From an uncultured Anaerolineae bacterium (lineage in GTDB: Bacteria; Chloroflexota; Anaerolineae; Anaerolineales; Villigracilaceae), in assembly GCA_903854805.1 (NCBI GenBank), contig CAINXK010000375.1:1-14755 (forward strand): a stretch of DNA of 14,755 nucleotides, given 5' to 3'. Every line of letters starts with the position of its first letter. The stretch's first letter is position 1. Shown in pieces: positions 1-6,942 of this stretch. Position numbers and translations under genes: made by a program. The notes under the pieces were generated by a model that was not told the DNA's origin, made no database searches, and was given only the letters and a program-made list of their open reading frames with translations.

Positions 1-43
1 CCACACGTCCATGAATTTCGGTCAAAAGGGATGTATAAGCCAT
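1..43 (-). CDS. Crotonase-family (enoyl-CoA hydratase-like) protein, N-terminal fragment cut by window edge
   Basis: Only the first 14 codons are inside the window, reading MAYTSLLTEIHGRV before the left edge. This pattern (MxYxxLLxEIxGRV) is how many enoyl-CoA hydratase/isomerase proteins begin, just before the 'ITLNRP' strand, so a crotonase-fold acyl-CoA enzyme is likely. The start is well supported: GAGGAG lies at 50-55 on the minus strand, 6 nt before the ATG, and a TATAAT box lies further upstream at 63-68. The gene diverges from a MaoC-like dehydratase, which also acts on acyl-CoA substrates, so the two may belong to one fatty-acid or acyl-CoA degradation locus. The existence of a gene here is fairly safe; the family rests on 14 residues and is an inference. 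Confidence 0.65.
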   Translation of the reverse strand, partial: MAYTSLLTEIHGRV

Positions 44-62
44 GACAATCTCCTCTTGTTCA

Positions 63-93
63 ATTATAAACCCCGCCAGGAAACCATCCGCAA
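63..93 (-). promoter_or_regulatory. Putative promoter of the crotonase-like gene
   Basis: On the minus strand a perfect TATAAT hexamer occupies 68-63, and TTGCGG (three matches to TTGACA) lies at 93-88 with a 19-bp spacer. This would start transcription near position 56, giving a leader of only about 13 nt that still contains the GAGGAG ribosome site. The -10 is good and the -35 weak. Confidence 0.45.
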
Positions 94-235
94 GTGTTCT
101 GTTTTGGGAAATCAGCTTGCCAGCTGTCATTTATTACCAAGCGCGACAATACTTGCTGGCGTTCAATTTGCGGCACGAGAACCAGAGATCCGTACATACC
201 TTTTTACGCGCACTCACAATTCTGGGAAAGGATAA

Positions 236-253
236 ATTTAATTCATTTAATTC
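236..253. repeat. Two tandem copies of a 9-bp AT-rich unit
   Basis: The unit ATTTAATTC occurs twice head to tail (236-244 and 245-253) in the middle of the divergent spacer. It could be a pair of regulator half-sites or simple AT-rich drift; nothing else in the window repeats it. Confidence 0.5.
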
Positions 254-418
254 GTCAAGATACTGGTGCAAATTTATTGCGGCATACCGTGGGTTTGTAT
301 AGTTTTCTGAACCGGCATTTAAGTCATTCACCGTCTGCAACTGACAAATCAGATGCAACCACCGCGAAAATTGGCCTGGCACATGCGAAATAGAAACTTT
401 TTCATCCCTTTCGACGTT

Positions 419-424
419 TATAAT
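419..424 (+). promoter_or_regulatory. Putative -10 box upstream of the MaoC-like gene
   Basis: A perfect TATAAT lies at 419-424, about 60 nt before the ATG at 485. No good -35 hexamer is seen at 16-18 bp spacing (the region is a T-rich stretch around 397-404). The inferred transcript would have a leader of roughly 54 nt with a proper Shine-Dalgarno, and would probably continue into the penicillin-binding protein gene. Confidence 0.45.
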
Positions 425-472
425 AAGGATGACAACGAATAAACAAACGCCGCACGTAAAATGTTCAAAATC

Positions 473-478
473 AAGGAG
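473..478 (+). promoter_or_regulatory. Shine-Dalgarno deciding the MaoC start at 485
   Basis: AAGGAG at 473-478 stands 6 nt before the ATG at 485. An earlier in-frame ATG at 461 would place this motif inside the coding region and has no ribosome site of its own, so 485 is preferred. Confidence 0.75.
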
Positions 479-484
479 AAGAGC

Positions 485-952
485 ATGTCTGCCTTAGCAC
501 TGAATTCGGGATTCTATTTTGAAGATTTCGAACCTGGACAAAAAGTAAAATCGGCCGGGCGTACGGTCACAGAACACGATATTGCCACCTTCGCGGGTCT
601 TTCTGGAGACTTTAACCAAATCCACACCGATGCTGAATTTGCCCGGTCAACCCCTTTTGGCCAGCGCATTGCCCACGGCTTGTTGGGATTGGCGATCGCA
701 TCCGGGCTGGCAGTACAGACTGGCATCCTCGGTGCAAACGTAATCGCCTTTCGCGAAGTAGGTGAGTGGAAATTCGTTAAGCCAATTTTTATCGGTGATA
801 CCATCCATGTAGACATGGAAATAATGGAAATCAAAGCCTTCCCGCGCCTGGGTGGAGGCTCCGTCACCCTGAGTGTATACGTCAATAACCAATCCAATGA
901 GACCACCATGAAGGGCCAGTGGACAGTCTTGGTCAAGACCCGCGGCCAATAA
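485..952 (+). CDS. MaoC-like dehydratase ((R)-specific enoyl-CoA hydratase type)
   Basis: This 155-residue protein is a single hot-dog-fold MaoC domain. The hydratase-2 motif is clear: AGLSGDFNQIHTD at about residues 37-49, with catalytic Asp42 and His47 in the D-x4-H arrangement of PhaJ-type enzymes, followed by the conserved FGQRIAHGLLG segment (58-68). Family members add water to trans-2-enoyl-CoA to give (R)-3-hydroxyacyl-CoA in fatty-acid breakdown, polyhydroxyalkanoate supply or carbon-assimilation pathways; the substrate cannot be read from sequence. The length fits a one-domain cytosolic enzyme that dimerises. It diverges from a probable crotonase and is followed after 2 nt by the ATG of a penicillin-binding protein, so it is probably the first gene of a two-gene transcript despite the unrelated functions. 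Confidence 0.9.
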   Translation: MSALALNSGFYFEDFEPGQKVKSAGRTVTEHDIATFAGLSGDFNQIHTDAEFARSTPFGQRIAHGLLGLAIASGLAVQTGILGANVIAFREVGEWKFVKPIFIGDTIHVDMEIMEIKAFPRLGGGSVTLSVYVNNQSNETTMKGQWTVLVKTRGQ

Positions 953-954
953 AT

Positions 955-3900
955 ATGCAAAACAAACATCCTGATAACGGCACAACCGCCAGGCGAGACA
1001 AGGACCCATCGAAATCACAAACCATTCCACCCGGGGGCGGATTTTCCAATCGTCCCAGTCCGCCACCGCTTTTTCCTGAATATACGGACCATCCCTATGC
1101 TGACGATCCCTTGCCGGAATGGGTCGAGCAGGAAGATATGAATGCTACAAGCGTCACCCCGGCGGCAATCAATATCACTGTGCGCCGCCCACCAGGCGGA
1201 AACCATGGTGGTCTGAATGGCGCTCGCAACTGGGGCTGTTTTACACGCGGGCTGGTATTGGCATTATTTGGGCTGGTTACGCTGGTGATTATCTCTGCTG
1301 TCGCACTGGTCTTTGCCTATTATTCGATTGCCAGTACACTGCCAGCCGTCGATGATTTACGGCAGCGCTCCGCGCAATTCGAAACCACGCGCATCCTGGA
1401 CCGCAATGGCAATCCGCTTTACGAGATACTGGATCCCAATGCCGGGCGGCGAACCTATGTTAAGTTAAACGAAATCTCACCCTTTCTCGTGGCAGCAACC
1501 ATCGCCACAGAAGATAAAGATTTTTATACTCACCCTGGTTTTGATCCGCTCGCCATCACACGCGCTCTCTGGGAAAATTCCACCACCGGTGGAAATGGAT
1601 CGGGGGCATCCACCATTACACAACAGCTGGCGCGCGCGCTTCTACTCACTCCCGAAGAACGTGTCCAGCGCTCTTATATGCGCAAAATTCGCGAGATCAT
1701 CCTGGCCGCTGAAATCACCCGCCGGTACGGCAAGGATGAAATTCTCGAACTCTACCTTAACGAAATCTATTATGGCAACCTGGCCTATGGCATTGAAGGC
1801 GCAGCTGAGACCTATTTTGGCCCGAACATCGACGGGCAAGCCAACGAACTGCACCCTGAAGGTTCCCCCAAAAATAGCCGGCTGGCCGATGACCTGACCC
1901 TGGCCCAGGCGTCATTCCTGGCGGGTTTACCTCAATCCCCGGCCGTTTACGATATTTACACCAACCGGGATATTACCCTCGGCCGGCACCGAGATGTACT
2001 CTCGCTTATGTATGAACTCAGTACCAGCCGTAACTGCATCATCGTCAGCAATGATCCGCAGCCGATTTGCGTGGATATTGAAACTGCCCTGAAGGCTTCA
2101 AAAACAATCGACAGCTTCAACTTCCCTACACCAAACGTCCAGATGCGCTTCCCACACTGGGTACAGTTCGTACGTTCGCAGCTGGAAAATCAATTCGATG
2201 CACAGACAATCTATCGCTCCGGTTTCACGGTCACAACCACACTGGATGCCGGATTGCAGGATACCGCCCAACAGATCGTCAGCGATCAGATCGCAGCACT
2301 GGTGGATAAAAACGCCCAAGATGGAGCGCTCGTCGCAATCAAACCACCCAGCGGTGAAATACTGGCAATGGTCGGCTCAACCGATTTTTACAATGAAACG
2401 ATCCAGGGGCAGGTCAATATGGCTACCAGCCAGACACGCCAGCCCGGTTCATCCATTAAACCTTTCACTTATGCTGCCGCTTTTGAAAAAGGTTGGACAC
2501 CATCCACCCTGATCTGGGACATTCCCAGTGGCTTCCCGCCATCCGGTGACCCGAACGACCAGCGTGATCCTTACGAGCCAGTCAATTACGATGGCCGCTT
2601 TCATGGCCCGGTCACAGTGCGAACGGCGCTCTCAAATTCTTACAACATCCCGGCTGTGAAAACCTTGCAATTTGTGGGCATCTACGATGACCCCAAGACG
2701 CCCCAGAAAGAGGGTTTGATCGGAATGGCCCAAAAACTGGGAATCACCAGCCTGACCAGGAACGATTATGGGCTGGCGCTGACCCTGGGCGGTGGAGATG
2801 TCAGTCTACTGGAAATGACCGGCGCTTACGCAGTATTTGCCAATGGCGGGCGGCGCATTCCGCCAGTCGCCATATTGAAAATCACAGATAATGCCGGGAA
2901 TCTGATCTACGAATATAAAACACCCGAGGGCGAGCAAGTACTGCGACCCGAACATGCGTACCTGATATCCACCATCCTTTCAGATTACGAAGCCCGCCGC
3001 CCAATGTTCGGTGCCAGCCCGATCATCAATCTTGGCTTTAACACACGCGTAGCCTCCAAGACCGGCACAACCAATGATTTCAGGGATAACTGGACCATGG
3101 GCTATAGCCCCGACCTAGCGGTGGGTGTCTGGGTTGGGAATGCCGATTACACCGCTATGCAAAACACGACCGGTCTGACCGGTGCGGCACCTATCTGGGC
3201 CAGCTTCATGATGAAAGCCATACCCAGCATAACGGGCGGAGAGCCCAGCCCTTTCCAACGTCCATCCGAAATTGTTGACAGGGTCATCTGCTCGTTTTCG
3301 GGAACTGAACCTTCCCAGTGGTGTCCAGATCAGCGTAATGAGATGTTTGTCGCCAACCAATTGCCACTGCCAGCCAGTGAAGATTTATGGAAGGAAGCCA
3401 CCATCGATACCTGGACTGGCATGCTGGCTACACCTGCTTGCAGCGAATACGTCGAGAAAAAAATGACGCTGAATGTCACTGATAACCTTGTTCAGCGTTG
3501 GCTGCGTAAAGATGATGCCGGGCGTGCCCTGGTGCAAGAATTGGGGTTTGAACGTCCACTCTACTTCACACCGAGCGACGATTGCAAAGCAGATTCGCCG
3601 CATGTCACTCTGTCACTCGAAAATATCAAAGACGGTGATGTCTTGAACACGGAAAAGATTGATGTGCGTATCATCGCCAGCGCCACAAATGGATTTGAAC
3701 TTTGGAAACTGGATTATGCGCCCGGCAGCGACCCAGGTGAAAACGATTGGCAAGTGCTGTTTAATACCAACGCGCAAATACCCGAAGCACGCGATATATT
3801 CACATGGAACCTTAAAGAAGTAGGCAATGGGAAATATACCCTGCGCCTGCGCATTGAAAATACTGAAAGCGGGTATGCTCAAAAATTAGCTCACATCGAG

Positions 3901-4062
3901 ATCAACTACATTGCGCCAACAGAAACACCCACGCCAACTCTCGCACCTACCGAAACACTTCCGCCCATTCCAACAGCAACACTGGCGCCTCCAACCTCGA
4001 TTCCGCCGACCGCGATGCCCTCACCAACTTCGATACCAGAAACACCCATTTCCACTCCTTGA
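955..4062 (+). CDS. Class A penicillin-binding protein (bifunctional glycosyltransferase/transpeptidase)
   Basis: This 1035-residue membrane enzyme polymerises lipid II and cross-links peptidoglycan outside the membrane. A Pro-rich cytoplasmic head (1-95) precedes one membrane helix (about 99-123). The GT51 domain follows, with EDKDFYTHPGFD (catalytic Glu186), GASTITQQLAR (217-227), the RKIREIILAAEI segment and KDEILELYLNEIYYG. The transpeptidase has all three motifs: SSIK (Ser499, Lys502), SYN (562-564) and KTG (702-704). Beyond it lie four cysteines (779, 790, 829, 877) that could form disulfides, an Ig-like beta domain (about 880-985) and a Pro/Thr-rich tail (988-1035). The ATG at 955 was chosen; it has no good Shine-Dalgarno and probably relies on coupling to the maoC stop at 950-952. 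An in-frame GTG at 919 inside maoC, with AAGGG just upstream, is the alternative. The long tail is unusual compared with proteobacterial homologues but suits Chloroflexota. Confidence 0.95.
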   Translation: MQNKHPDNGTTARRDKDPSKSQTIPPGGGFSNRPSPPPLFPEYTDHPYADDPLPEWVEQEDMNATSVTPAAINITVRRPPGGNHGGLNGARNWGCFTRGLVLALFGLVTLVIISAVALVFAYYSIASTLPAVDDLRQRSAQFETTRILDRNGNPLYEILDPNAGRRTYVKLNEISPFLVAATIATEDKDFYTHPGFDPLAITRALWENSTTGGNGSGASTITQQLARALLLTPEERVQRSYMRKIREIILAAEITRRYGKDEILELYLNEIYYGNLAYGIEGAAETYFGPNIDGQANELHPEGSPKNSRLADDLTLAQASFLAGLPQSPAVYDIYTNRDITLGRHRDVLSLMYELSTSRNCIIVSNDPQPICVDIETALKASKTIDSFNFPTPNVQMRFPHWVQFVRSQLENQFDAQTIYRSGFTVTTTLDAGLQDTAQQIVSDQIAALVDKNAQDGALVAIKPPSGEILAMVGSTDFYNETIQGQVNMATSQTRQPGSSIKPFTYAAAFEKGWTPSTLIWDIPSGFPPSGDPNDQRDPYEPVNYDGRFHGPVTVRTALSNSYNIPAVKTLQFVGIYDDPKTPQKEGLIGMAQKLGITSLTRNDYGLALTLGGGDVSLLEMTGAYAVFANGGRRIPPVAILKITDNAGNLIYEYKTPEGEQVLRPEHAYLISTILSDYEARRPMFGASPIINLGFNTRVASKTGTTNDFRDNWTMGYSPDLAVGVWVGNADYTAMQNTTGLTGAAPIWASFMMKAIPSITGGEPSPFQRPSEIVDRVICSFSGTEPSQWCPDQRNEMFVANQLPLPASEDLWKEATIDTWTGMLATPACSEYVEKKMTLNVTDNLVQRWLRKDDAGRALVQELGFERPLYFTPSDDCKADSPHVTLSLENIKDGDVLNTEKIDVRIIASATNGFELWKLDYAPGSDPGENDWQVLFNTNAQIPEARDIFTWNLKEVGNGKYTLRLRIENTESGYAQKLAHIEINYIAPTETPTPTLAPTETLPPIPTATLAPPTSIPPTAMPSPTSIPETPISTP

Positions 4063-4090
4063 GCAGGTGCATGCTCAAAAAAAATTTTTC

Positions 4091-4133
4091 AACAAAAATC
4101 CAGGCCACATTGAGTGTGGCCTGGATTTTTGTT
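4091..4133. terminator. Perfect 19-bp hairpin, bidirectional rho-independent terminator
   Basis: Positions 4091-4109 and 4115-4133 are exact reverse complements separated by a 5-nt loop (TTGAG). The GC-rich core (CCAGGCCACA) is flanked by an A-run on one side and a T-run on the other, so the RNA has a U-tract in either direction. It sits between the converging penicillin-binding protein gene (stop 4062) and the lipoprotein gene (stop at 4136-4138) and can end both transcripts. Confidence 0.9.
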
Positions 4134-4135
4134 GT

Positions 4136-5128
4136 TCATTCTTTTGGAATACTCTGCTTATATACTTTCCACCAATAAAACCGACCGACCTCACGCCAAT
4201 TTATTGGATCTTCGTTTTCTCTAAAATGGGCACTCGGAGGCTGATCGACCGGAAACTCCTGTCCATCTTCTCCGTTCAACACGGGGCCAATCCGATCAAG
4301 TGTAAGCATCGGATCATCGAGATTAAAGAGCAAAGGAAAATCTACCACCCAATTTAGTGTTACATTCTCCTGCTCGGCAAACTTAGCCACCGCAATTTTT
4401 AACAATAAGGATGTCTCAATACCTGGTTTTAGTAGGTAACTACAGGCCCCCTGCCTGGTTACTTTGACAGGATAGAAGAAATAACCAGAATATAAATTCT
4501 CAGAAGTATCCAGTGGTGAATTTAGGATATCGTCACTGTGGGTGCTTCTAACTTCGGAGCCGTCCGTGATATGCATGATTATCTCGGCTGGAAAAAGTGA
4601 AAACTCAACCGGGGTTGTTGCTATTTCAGGCTGGATCAAAATAATAAAAGCAAATTCTTCCCGCCGATCCAGGATGGCGAGACTCTTCTTGGTCTCGGCT
4701 TCCAGCAAGTCTGGCTGTCCAAGGATACCTTTATAAAGAAAATGGTTTAATACAATGGCTCTGACCAACCCAGGTGTAAGAAAGGTAACAATAACGCGCA
4801 TGCGCGGTTGGGGATCATAATTTATATATTGCACACTCGACCAACGCTCGGTTTCATACTTTAGGAATTTGAGCGCTTCACGTTTACCCACCGGGTTATC
4901 CGAAGAAGCAAGCGAATAAATTTCATCAGCCACGTTTTTCGCTTCCTGGCTGCGTAGCTCAGGATAGTATTCTCCCGTATAAATTTGGGAACTTTCGGAT
5001 GGGCAAAAAGGGAGTATCTGAGGGTCGGCGGGTGGTTCGGAAGCACACCCGACAAATAACAAGGCTACAGCACAATAGAGTAATACCACCCATCTTTGAC
5101 GCGACGGATGATGCGTGAATAAAATCAT
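4136..5128 (-). CDS. Putative lipoprotein of unknown function
   Basis: The 330-residue protein starts with a basic segment, a hydrophobic stretch (about 13-26) and a lipobox FVGC with Cys28, so it should be processed by signal peptidase II and anchored to the outer face of the membrane. I do not recognise a family in the mature part. It is rich in beta-type hydrophobic stretches and acidic residues, with one cysteine shortly after the anchor, and ends with an aromatic-rich segment (GRFYWWKVYK). The ATG at 5128 is preceded by AAGGGG directly at the start and GGAGGG about 11 nt upstream; neither spacing is ideal. The gene follows a methylase-like gene after 142 bp on the same strand, probably with its own promoter, and ends at the shared hairpin. 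Its function cannot be inferred from its neighbours. Confidence 0.8.
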   Translation of the reverse strand: MILFTHHPSRQRWVVLLYCAVALLFVGCASEPPADPQILPFCPSESSQIYTGEYYPELRSQEAKNVADEIYSLASSDNPVGKREALKFLKYETERWSSVQYINYDPQPRMRVIVTFLTPGLVRAIVLNHFLYKGILGQPDLLEAETKKSLAILDRREEFAFIILIQPEIATTPVEFSLFPAEIIMHITDGSEVRSTHSDDILNSPLDTSENLYSGYFFYPVKVTRQGACSYLLKPGIETSLLLKIAVAKFAEQENVTLNWVVDFPLLFNLDDPMLTLDRIGPVLNGEDGQEFPVDQPPSAHFRENEDPINWREVGRFYWWKVYKQSIPKE

Positions 5129-5173
5129 CCCCTTTTATTCCCTCCCAGTTTCCATATCTAGATCATCTGTTTG

Positions 5174-5179
5174 AGTATA
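5174..5179 (-). promoter_or_regulatory. Possible -10 box of the lipoprotein gene
   Basis: TATACT on the minus strand (5179-5174) lies 45 nt before the ATG at 5128, in the 142-bp gap after the methylase-like gene. No convincing -35 is visible at 17-18 bp, so this is a weak call based on one hexamer and position. Confidence 0.25.
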
Positions 5180-5270
5180 CAACTTAGAATAATAAGGATG
5201 TAGTGACATATTGCACCGATAAAATGTGTAATTCACCACTTGGATAGTCGAATGGATTCACGAAACTTTT

Positions 5271-6917
5271 TCATAGACCCTTTAGTGTACCCTGATGATC
5301 CCACTTTTTTAGCGCCCACCGGCCGGTTTCTGGGCTGGTGCGCCCTTCCAGATCGACAAACTCGGGAAAAGCCAGCGCAGCATGGATATTTTTTTCCAGC
5401 ACAGAGAGTGAATCATCTGACCACTGCAGCATCCCTTTTTTCGCCAAGGCTGCAAGAATAGATCCGTGAAGATGCAGGTAAATCATGGGCTGAGTGTTCT
5501 TTTCGAGAATATCGCGGATCAGCTTGCCAGTATAATTTACGTCCAGAGATAATGTCTTTTTCTTACGATCTTCAGAAGTAGGACCGGACTTACTTGCACT
5601 GTTCTGACCAGAGATCGCTTTTTTCCACAATATCTGAAAAGGCTCTGACTCGCTGCGCATGGCAAGACCCTTGATCTCCAAACCTGCTGTCTGCGCAGCC
5701 AGGAACGCAGCACTGATAAAGGATGTCTCCGGTTCAGCCAGAATGCCAAAAAAAGGCACATCCGGCGCCAAAATATCGACAAGATTGACGAACAGCGCTT
5801 TCAAAGCAACAGCATGCCACTGCCAATCATAGCGGCGTCGCCGCAGGACAGACTTGAATGGGCCAACAGCGGCGTGGCCCCACAACCAGCCCGACCAGAG
5901 CGCCGAAAGAGTCCAGAAAGCCTGGTTCGGGCGCGGAATGGCTGAAACGACAGCCTTGAGGGGAATATCTCCGAACTCATGCTCCAGATCACGCAGTGGG
6001 CCTTCAAATATACACAGCCCGCCACTCTCTGGGGGTTCTTTGGGCCAGAGAGTCAAGGGAACTGGGCTTTCATGAGAGGCCCAGGCCTTGACCCCGGATT
6101 CAAGCATCATCCAGATATTATTTTCACGATACACAGGCGGAAAGGTTAACTGCCGCGGGCGCGGGCGCTCTGTTAAATGTGGCCAGAGGGCATTAGCGCT
6201 ATCAGCAGCATACAGCAGCAGCGCACTCATGCAACGGCGGCGCTCATCGGATGCAGACAGCCCATCCAGACGATTTACTATCAAGCCCAGAGCATAAACA
6301 GCGCGCGGCAAGTAGAAACTAAGAGCTTCTTCGGCAAAGGGGCGGTCAGGATCACCACCGGGGGTAACACGTTCAAGGGCACGCGATCGGTGTAAACCAT
6401 CAGTACGGGCCCAAAGTGCGGCATTTTCCACATCCAACGGCGTTGCAGCATGCTCACCTCCGCTGCCGCAAACACAATTATATATTCGCCCTATCAGCGC
6501 GCCAGTTTTCCCATCCCACAAAAAAGCTTCGGCAGATAATTCGCGCCGACAGTTATCACAATGCGTGAAGTATAGCGACTGCAGATGGGTCTCCAGGCGC
6601 TTGCCTTCTTTACGAGCGGCAGCCAGATCAGCCAGGGCAGCTTGCAGGTCTGGTAATTTTGGAGGATGGGCCGCCAGGTCAAAGAGAAAACGGCTGACCG
6701 GGTTTCCAGCAGTGACCAGTACTCTTTGCCCGGCACGCGCCATCTCTACAGCCAGGCGCGGCGACGAAGCAAAGGGATCCAGTATCCAAGCCGGCGATGG
6801 TTTCAGCCCGGCTACATAGGCACGAGCTATACCCTCCGGCACTGGTGGGAGGAAACGATTCAGCGGTCCGGGTGGATCCAGTCTGCCAGTTGAGAGATAT
6901 TGCATGGAAATTTCCAT
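5271..6917 (-). CDS. Degenerate DNA-methylase-like protein with zinc-ribbon-type cysteines
   Basis: The 548-residue protein resembles the large adenine-specific DNA methylases of the COG1743/DUF1156 type, but its key motifs are altered. Residues 45-60 (ILDPFASSPRLAVEMA) match the SAM-binding motif I, normally DPFxGSGT, with the second Gly lost. Residues 325-347 (SAIPRP...WSGWLWG) match motif IV and the following LSxxxxxWL segment, but the catalytic DPPY is absent. Between them are C120-x2-C123 and C148-x-C150, placed like the zinc ribbon of this family. Methylation activity is therefore doubtful. The ATG at 6917 was chosen; the frame stays open to 6992 but that would overlap the glycosyltransferase gene, and ATG 6905 is a second option. 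There is no Shine-Dalgarno; a TATACT box lies 6 nt before the ATG. No restriction gene is nearby. The family assignment is an inference. Confidence 0.7.
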   Translation of the reverse strand: MEISMQYLSTGRLDPPGPLNRFLPPVPEGIARAYVAGLKPSPAWILDPFASSPRLAVEMARAGQRVLVTAGNPVSRFLFDLAAHPPKLPDLQAALADLAAARKEGKRLETHLQSLYFTHCDNCRRELSAEAFLWDGKTGALIGRIYNCVCGSGGEHAATPLDVENAALWARTDGLHRSRALERVTPGGDPDRPFAEEALSFYLPRAVYALGLIVNRLDGLSASDERRRCMSALLLYAADSANALWPHLTERPRPRQLTFPPVYRENNIWMMLESGVKAWASHESPVPLTLWPKEPPESGGLCIFEGPLRDLEHEFGDIPLKAVVSAIPRPNQAFWTLSALWSGWLWGHAAVGPFKSVLRRRRYDWQWHAVALKALFVNLVDILAPDVPFFGILAEPETSFISAAFLAAQTAGLEIKGLAMRSESEPFQILWKKAISGQNSASKSGPTSEDRKKKTLSLDVNYTGKLIRDILEKNTQPMIYLHLHGSILAALAKKGMLQWSDDSLSVLEKNIHAALAFPEFVDLEGRTSPETGRWALKKWDHQGTLKGL

Positions 6918-6920
6918 GCA
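6901..6920. repeat. Perfect 20-bp palindrome over the methylase-like start codon
   Basis: TGCATGGAAA followed by TTTCCATGCA is an uninterrupted, exact self-complement. Both possible start codons of the methylase-like gene (6917 and 6905) lie inside it, and the putative -10 box begins 4 nt upstream. A two-fold symmetric site at a transcription start is what a dimeric repressor would bind; this role is an inference. Confidence 0.7.
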
Positions 6921-6923
6921 TCT

Positions 6924-6929
6924 AGTATA
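6924..6929 (-). promoter_or_regulatory. Putative -10 box for a leaderless methylase-like transcript
   Basis: TATACT on the minus strand (6929-6924) is followed by 6 nt and then the ATG at 6917. Transcription would begin at or within a base or two of the A of the start codon, which fits the lack of a Shine-Dalgarno. No clear -35 is seen. Confidence 0.45.
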
Positions 6930-6942
6930 GCGCGAATGGGGA

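Larger units (their letters stand above)
44..484. other. Divergent intergenic spacer between crotonase-like and MaoC-like genes
   Basis: This 441-bp stretch holds no convincing gene. The short open frames in it (for example 134-382 on the minus strand) have no Shine-Dalgarno and low-complexity, family-free translations. What can be seen are a TATAAT box for each of the flanking divergent genes (63-68 minus, 419-424 plus) and an AT-rich tandem repeat at 236-253 in the middle. The length exceeds what two simple promoters need, so regulator binding sites are plausible, but none is recognised. Confidence 0.6.

Noticed and set aside
134..382. Open frame of 82 codons on the minus strand in the divergent spacer
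   Set aside because: It begins with a GTG without a Shine-Dalgarno, its translation resembles no family, and it overlaps other equally poor frames, so chance is the better explanation.
421..431. TAATAAGGATG also found at 5188-5198 in another spacer
   Set aside because: The 11-bp match lies in unlike contexts (at 5188 the ATG is followed at once by TAG), and a third near copy at about 4403 lies inside a coding region, so it is taken as coincidence.
461..484. Earlier in-frame ATG for the MaoC-like gene
   Set aside because: It lies upstream of the AAGGAG that serves the ATG at 485 and adds eight residues (MFKIKEKS) with no counterpart in the family.
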